Shown one piece after another: positions 1-2,614 of a stretch of 5,535 nucleotides of DNA; within the stretch, counting starts at the first letter, position 1; the number at the start of each line of letters is the position of its first letter. The stretch lies in assembly GCA_017883215.1 (NCBI GenBank), contig JADGOA010000247.1, positions 1-5,535 on the forward strand, written 5' to 3'. The DNA comes from Thermoanaerobaculia bacterium. GTDB taxonomy: Bacteria > Acidobacteriota > Thermoanaerobaculia > Gp7-AA8. The notes below the pieces were generated by a model that saw only the letters and a list, made by a program, of their open reading frames with translations, was not told where the DNA came from and made no database searches. The position numbers were made by a program, and so were the translations under genes.

Positions 1-144
1 CTTGTCGTGATACAGCCGGCGCACCTTCGCCGCGCCGTGCTTCATCACGGTGTTGCCGACCGTGACCTGCCCGTCTCCGGCGACGGCGACCTTCCCGTCT
101 CGTCGTACGCAGACGACGGTCGTTGCGTGAATCGTTTGATCCAT
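1..144 (-). CDS. hslV: ATP-dependent protease peptidase subunit HslV (ClpQ), N-terminal part, cut by the window edge
   Basis: HslV forms the double-ring threonine peptidase core that works in the cytoplasm with the HslU (ClpY) unfoldase. Only the first 48 residues are here; the gene runs off the left edge. The start MDQTIHATTVVCVRR is followed by AGDGQVT and by NTVMK and KVRRLY, which is the family signature. T8 of the HATT sequence should be the catalytic N-terminal threonine, exposed after a seven-residue propeptide is removed. D24, K35 and K40 match the active-site Asp17, Lys28 and Lys33 of the E. coli enzyme. The ATG at 142..144 is the only sensible start because it sits just before the propeptide. 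There is no good Shine-Dalgarno sequence; a possible extended -10 lies nine bases upstream, so the message may be leaderless. An hslU partner would be expected beyond the left edge, but this cannot be seen. Confidence 0.93.
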   Translation of the reverse strand, partial: MDQTIHATTVVCVRRDGKVAVAGDGQVTVGNTVMKHGAAKVRRLYHDK

Positions 145-153
145 GGGGCGGCG

Positions 154-162
154 ATCCTATCA
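154..162 (-). promoter_or_regulatory. Possible extended -10 promoter of hslV
   Basis: Read on the minus strand the site is TGATAGGAT: an extended -10 TG, one base, then TAGGAT (4 of 6 matches to TATAAT). Nine bases separate it from the hslV ATG, so transcription would begin only a few bases before the start codon. No -35 is visible at the usual distance. The match is modest, and a similar arrangement in front of the plus-strand gene is the main support. Confidence 0.35.
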
Positions 163-218
163 AAAGAGCGGGCGGCACCCCTTCGGGGCATTCGCGTCGA
201 CTCAACGATGATCTGCAG

Positions 219-278
219 GGGCGCACAGCAGCGCGCCCGCAACTCTCAGCGGGGGAACGGGCGCACTGCTGTGCGCCC
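219..278. repeat. Inverted pair of 20-bp hairpins between the pseudouridine synthase gene and hslV; possible transcription terminator
   Basis: Positions 219..238 and 259..278 are inverted copies of one 20-bp sequence with 19 of 20 bases identical. The outer 13 bases (219..231 against 266..278) pair perfectly across a 34-base spacer. Each copy is also a hairpin alone: 259..278 has a perfect 8-bp stem with a four-base loop, and 219..238 has a 6-bp stem plus one mismatch. The right copy begins at the base directly after the stop codon (279..281) of the minus-strand pseudouridine synthase gene, where a terminator would sit. No run of T follows on that strand, so an intrinsic terminator is not proven; a dispersed palindromic repeat is equally possible. 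Confidence 0.7.
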
Positions 279-1004
279 TTACAGCAGAGCGAACCCCGGA
301 GGTGGAGGTGCAACGAGCGATCCCACGCTGGGGTGCTCCAGCTTCCAGGCATGGAGCATCAGGCGCGGGGCGGGCGGCCCGGCGTAGCGGCGGTCGCCGG
401 CCACCGGATGCCCCGCCGCCGCCAGGTGGATGCGGATCTGGTGCGTGCGGCCTGTGAGGATCTCAGCCTCGACGGCCGTTCGGCCGCCGACCTCTCGCAA
501 CGGCCGGACGAGGGTCTTCGCCTCGCGTCCCTCGATCGGCTCCTCGATGATCGTCTCAGCCGTAATGGATCCTGCCGCGACCGCAACGTAGATCTTGCGG
601 ATCACGCCGGTCGCGAAGAGCTCGGAAAAGCGGGCGGCAGCCTCCCTGGTTCGTGCGAACAGCACCACGCCGCTCGTCGGTGTGTCTATGCGATGGACTA
701 GATAGATCTCGCCGAATCGTATGCGCAGGAGCTCTTCGGCCGAACGATCCTTCCGATCGCGAGGCGGTTGCGTCGGCATCCCGGCGGGCTTGTCGATCGC
801 AACCCACTCGTCTGTCGACGCGATGATCGGCACTTCGGGGGCGTCGACGTCGACGATTGCGATGCGATCGTCTCCGGCCACTTCGCGCGAAGCAACGCCG
901 ACACGGCGCTCATTGACCAGAACGCGTTTCTGCGCGATCAACTCGCGCGCTTTGCGGCGGGAGATGTCCTGAAATCGCGCCGCGATGGCCTGATCGAGTC
1001 GCAT
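279..1004 (-). CDS. RluA/RluD-family RNA pseudouridine synthase with N-terminal S4 domain
   Basis: This 241-residue protein should isomerise uridine to pseudouridine in rRNA or tRNA. Residues 1 to about 50 form an S4 RNA-binding domain (MRLDQAIAARF, then SRRKARELI and VLVN). The catalytic domain follows: AIDKPAGMPTQP (69-80), HRIDTPTSGVVLFA (104-117) with D107 as the catalytic aspartate, TGRTHQIRIH (184-193), and RLMLHAWKLEHP (214-225). The lysine common after the catalytic motif (HRLDKDTSG) is replaced here by T108. It is shorter than E. coli RluD (about 325 residues) and ends soon after the core. The frame is open upstream to an ATG at 1067, but that adds 21 residues encoded by an intergenic hairpin; the ATG at 1002..1004 starts exactly at the S4 domain and is preferred. 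No strong ribosome binding site is seen (only GAGG close to the ATG). It lies 161 bases downstream of recA on the same strand. The exact target nucleotide cannot be assigned. Confidence 0.92.
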   Translation of the reverse strand: MRLDQAIAARFQDISRRKARELIAQKRVLVNERRVGVASREVAGDDRIAIVDVDAPEVPIIASTDEWVAIDKPAGMPTQPPRDRKDRSAEELLRIRFGEIYLVHRIDTPTSGVVLFARTREAAARFSELFATGVIRKIYVAVAAGSITAETIIEEPIEGREAKTLVRPLREVGGRTAVEAEILTGRTHQIRIHLAAAGHPVAGDRRYAGPPAPRLMLHAWKLEHPSVGSLVAPPPPGFALL

Positions 1005-1017
1005 GACCCTCGAACAG

Positions 1018-1047
1018 CGAAGGACGGGCAGTTCTGCCCGTCCTTCG
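1018..1047 (-). terminator. Perfect 13-bp hairpin between recA and the pseudouridine synthase gene, possible recA terminator
   Basis: Bases 1018..1030 pair perfectly with 1035..1047 around a four-base loop, giving a very stable GC-rich stem symmetrical on both strands. It lies downstream of recA and ends 13 bases before the pseudouridine synthase ATG. It could terminate the recA transcript or, if transcription reads through, fold just ahead of the translation start. No T run follows on either strand, so the terminator role is inference; the stem itself is directly visible. Confidence 0.45.
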
Positions 1048-1061
1048 TCGTATCGAACACG

Positions 1062-1134
1062 GAGCACCGGCCGGGGGTGCTCGGTGCTCGGTGCGCGGTG
1101 CTCGGACGCACGGGCCGCCGACCTCCGAGCACCG
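1062..1134. repeat. Heptamer tandem repeat with flanking inverted copies, recA 3' intergenic region
   Basis: Four direct copies of TGCTCGG lie end to end at 1078..1105 (the third reads TGCGCGG). Inverted copies flank the array: GAGCACC at 1062..1068 pairs with 1076..1082, and CCGAGCACCG at 1125..1134 pairs perfectly with 1096..1105 across 19 bases. The block can therefore form at least two hairpins. No gene is supported in the recA to pseudouridine synthase gap; translations across it are low-complexity artefacts. It may form part of the recA 3' end or be a dispersed repeat. Confidence 0.7.
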
Positions 1135-1165
1135 ACTACGCCGAGAGCCGGGGCTCCGTGGATGA

Positions 1166-2239
1166 CTATTTCCGAACCACCCGCTCCGGCTTCGCTACCG
1201 CCGCGGCGGCCTCGCCGCCCTCGATGACCGTGAGTTCCGGGCCGCCGATGCCGAGGGCCTTGCGGACCTTTCCTTCGATCTCGGCGAAGAGCTCCGGGTT
1301 GTCCTTGATGAAGGCCTTGGCGTTCTCGCGTCCCTGTCCGAGCCGCATGTCGCCGTAGGAGAACCAGGAGCCGGACTTCTCGATGATCTTGTTCTCGATG
1401 CCGATGTCGATCATCTCGCCCGTCTTGGAAATGCCTTCGCCGTAGCCGACATCGAACTCCGCGTGGCGGAACGGTGCGGCCACCTTGTTCTTGACGACCT
1501 TCACCTTGACGCGCGAGCCGACGATCTCTTCGCCTTCCTTGATCTGGTTGGTGCGGCGGATGTCGAGGCGCACCGAGGAGTAGAACTTCAGGGCGCGGCC
1601 GCCTGTGGTGGTCTCGGGATTTCCGAACATCACACCAATTTTCTCGCGAATCTGGTTAATAAAAATCATACATGTTCTTGATTTAGATATAACAGCAGTC
1701 AATTTCCGCAGCGCCTGGGACATCAGGCGGGCCTGCAAGCCCATCTGATGGTCGCCCATTTCGCCTTCCAGCTCGGCGCGCGGAACCAGCGCCGCCACCG
1801 AGTCGATGACGATCACGTCGATCGCGCCGGAGCGGACCAGCACTTCCGCGATCTCCAGGGCCTGTTCACCGCTGTCCGGCTGCGAGACCAGGAGGTTGTC
1901 GATGTCGACCCCGAGCTTCTTGGCGTATTCGGCGTCGAGAGCGTGCTCGGCGTCGATGAACGCTGCCAGGCCGCCGGTCTTCTGCGCCTCGGCAATGATG
2001 TGCAGCGAGAGCGTGGTCTTGCCCGATGATTCCGGGCCGAAGATCTCGACCACGCGGCCGCGGGGGACGCCGCCGACGCCGAGGGCCGCGTCGACGCCGA
2101 TCGATCCAGTGGAAATTACGCTGACCGCGGCGAACTCTTTGGCGCCGAGGCGCATGATCGCGCCCTTGCCGAACTGCCGCTCGATCTGGGTGAGCGCAGT
2201 TTCCGCCGCTTTCAGTTTGTCTGTCGGTATGGTGGCCAT
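1166..2239 (-). CDS. recA: Recombinase RecA
   Basis: RecA polymerises on single-stranded DNA using ATP, drives homologous pairing and strand exchange, and stimulates LexA self-cleavage in the SOS response. The 357-residue protein has the full family layout: an N-terminal helix with RQFGKGAIMRLG (21-32), Walker A GPESSGKTT (68-76), FIDAEHALD (94-102) with catalytic E98, Walker B VIVIDS (142-147), loop L1 around 158-167 (EGEMGDHQMG), and FINQIREKIGVMFGNPETTTGG (193-214, given in two parts here: FINQIREKIG and VMFGNPETTTGG) covering Q196 and loop L2. A C-terminal lobe follows, then a short Ala-rich tail ending ERVVRK. Length is typical. The ATG at 2237..2239 is fixed by an AAGGAG ribosome binding site; the frame is open far upstream, but only as antisense of the next gene. 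Residues 180-202 use strikingly AT-rich codons (separate entry). A promoter lies at 2352..2380. Confidence 0.98.
   Translation of the reverse strand: MATIPTDKLKAAETALTQIERQFGKGAIMRLGAKEFAAVSVISTGSIGVDAALGVGGVPRGRVVEIFGPESSGKTTLSLHIIAEAQKTGGLAAFIDAEHALDAEYAKKLGVDIDNLLVSQPDSGEQALEIAEVLVRSGAIDVIVIDSVAALVPRAELEGEMGDHQMGLQARLMSQALRKLTAVISKSRTCMIFINQIREKIGVMFGNPETTTGGRALKFYSSVRLDIRRTNQIKEGEEIVGSRVKVKVVKNKVAAPFRHAEFDVGYGEGISKTGEMIDIGIENKIIEKSGSWFSYGDMRLGQGRENAKAFIKDNPELFAEIEGKVRKALGIGGPELTVIEGGEAAAAVAKPERVVRK
1634..1702 (-). other. AT-rich codon island inside recA (residues 180-202)
   Basis: These 69 bases are 30% GC (21 of 69) within a gene whose other codons mostly end in G or C. Only 6 of 23 codons end in G or C, and TTG, ATA, TCA, AGA, ACA and TGT occur within a few codons of each other. 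The core at 1651..1690 has just 9 G or C in 40 bases. Reading frame and amino acids remain normal for RecA, covering the strand and helix leading into DNA-binding loop L2. The upstream border is sharp at codon 180; the downstream border fades over about ten codons. Confidence 0.85.
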
Positions 2240-2247
2240 TCTGCGTG

Positions 2248-2253
2248 CTCCTT
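2248..2253 (-). promoter_or_regulatory. Ribosome binding site of recA
   Basis: The minus strand reads AAGGAG, a strong Shine-Dalgarno match, with eight bases before the ATG at 2237..2239. It fixes the recA start and rules out the long upstream open frame as a natural extension. It also contrasts with the two neighbouring genes that lack such a site. Confidence 0.85.
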
Positions 2254-2323
2254 CAAGGTTGCTGATTGAAACCGGGTACGTCCAGGAAGATCGTCGTCGA
2301 GGAGCGGCGCGAAAGGAAGGACG

Positions 2324-2340
2324 ATTCGATGGACATTCGA
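2324..2340 (-). promoter_or_regulatory. Candidate operator: direct repeat just downstream of the recA -10
   Basis: ATTCGA occurs at 2324..2329 and again at 2335..2340, 11 bases apart, that is one DNA helical turn. With transcription starting near 2345 the repeat covers about +6 to +22. The ATTC-N7-ATTC spacing resembles the GTTC-N7-GTTC LexA box of alphaproteobacteria with one base changed in each half. No E. coli-type or Bacillus-type LexA box was seen nearby. Binding by LexA is a guess from position and spacing. Confidence 0.25.
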
Positions 2341-2351
2341 GTGGTGGAGCG

Positions 2352-2380
2352 AGTGTAGGGCGCAGCTTTTCCGAGGTCAA
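2352..2380 (-). promoter_or_regulatory. recA: Sigma70-type promoter of recA
   Basis: On the minus strand TTGACC (2375..2380, 5 of 6 to the -35 consensus) is followed by exactly 17 bases and TACACT (2352..2357, 4 of 6 to the -10). Transcription would start near 2345 and give a leader of about 105 bases before recA, which contains the ribosome binding site and a short direct repeat. The stretch from here to the palindrome (2381..2474) shows no gene and no other clear site. Confidence 0.6.
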
Positions 2381-2474
2381 GAAACGCGACGAGAGGGGCG
2401 AAAATTCGGGAGATTTCGACTCTGAGGCGCGGAAAACTCCACCAGTTGTAGCGTCCTTCCTGTCGATGTTTTTC

Positions 2475-2568
2475 ACCACAGAGGCACAGAGAGCACAGAG
2501 GAATGCTGAGAATGAACGGCCTTTCGTCATTCTTCGCGTGTCCTCTGTGCTCTCTGTGCCTCTGTGGT
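2475..2568. repeat. 94-bp palindromic element with 28-bp perfect inverted arms between recA and the divergent membrane-protein gene
   Basis: Arms 2475..2502 and 2541..2568 are perfect reverse complements, separated by 38 bases. Each arm is built from three CACAGAG heptads (left arm at 2477, 2485 and 2494). The spacer holds a second nested 7-bp inverted repeat (2509..2515 with 2527..2533). It is less GC-rich than its surroundings. It stands between two divergently transcribed genes, upstream of both promoters, so it is not a terminator for either. From memory, near-identical CACAGAGGCACAGAG palindromes are scattered through many unrelated bacterial genomes and often mistranslated into fragments such as NHRGTEST or LCALCASVV. 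It carries no gene and no clear target-site duplication is visible, so it resembles a non-autonomous, MITE- or REP-like repeat. Confidence 0.85.
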
Positions 2569-2596
2569 TCAAGGAAGAATCGCGACGAACCCCGGT

Positions 2597-2605
2597 TGCT
2601 ACAAT
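2597..2605 (+). promoter_or_regulatory. Extended -10 promoter of the membrane-protein gene, leaderless arrangement
   Basis: The sequence TGCTACAAT is an extended -10: TG, one base, then TACAAT (5 of 6 to TATAAT). Only nine bases separate it from the ATG at 2615, so transcription would begin about at the start codon. There is no Shine-Dalgarno sequence and no convincing -35, as expected for a leaderless message from an extended -10 promoter. An ATG at 2604 overlaps the element but is out of frame with the protein. Confidence 0.55.
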
Positions 2606-2614
2606 GCCCGCCGC

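Noticed and set aside
7..701. Plus-strand open frames over hslV and the pseudouridine synthase gene
   Set aside because: They are antisense to two clearly recognisable proteins, have no family motifs, and cross the hairpin region.
1005..1067. Upstream ATG at 1067 as the start of the pseudouridine synthase
   Set aside because: The extra 21 residues are encoded by the perfect hairpin at 1018..1047, and the S4 domain begins exactly at the ATG at 1004.
1062..1134. CRISPR array
   Set aside because: The repeated unit is only seven bases, in direct tandem without spacers, and no cas gene is nearby.
1678..1702. Promoter inside the recA AT-rich island
   Set aside because: TTGACT on the minus strand (1697..1702) has no -10 at 16 to 18 bases. 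TATAAC on the plus strand (1688..1693) has no -35. High AT alone produces such partial matches.
1166..2239. Intein or intron within recA
   Set aside because: The RecA reading frame is continuous at normal length with all motifs present, so no such element is present now. A past insertion remains only a speculation about the AT-rich island.
2475..2568. Complete insertion sequence at the palindrome
   Set aside because: The element is 94 bases with no room for a transposase, and no flanking direct duplication is visible.
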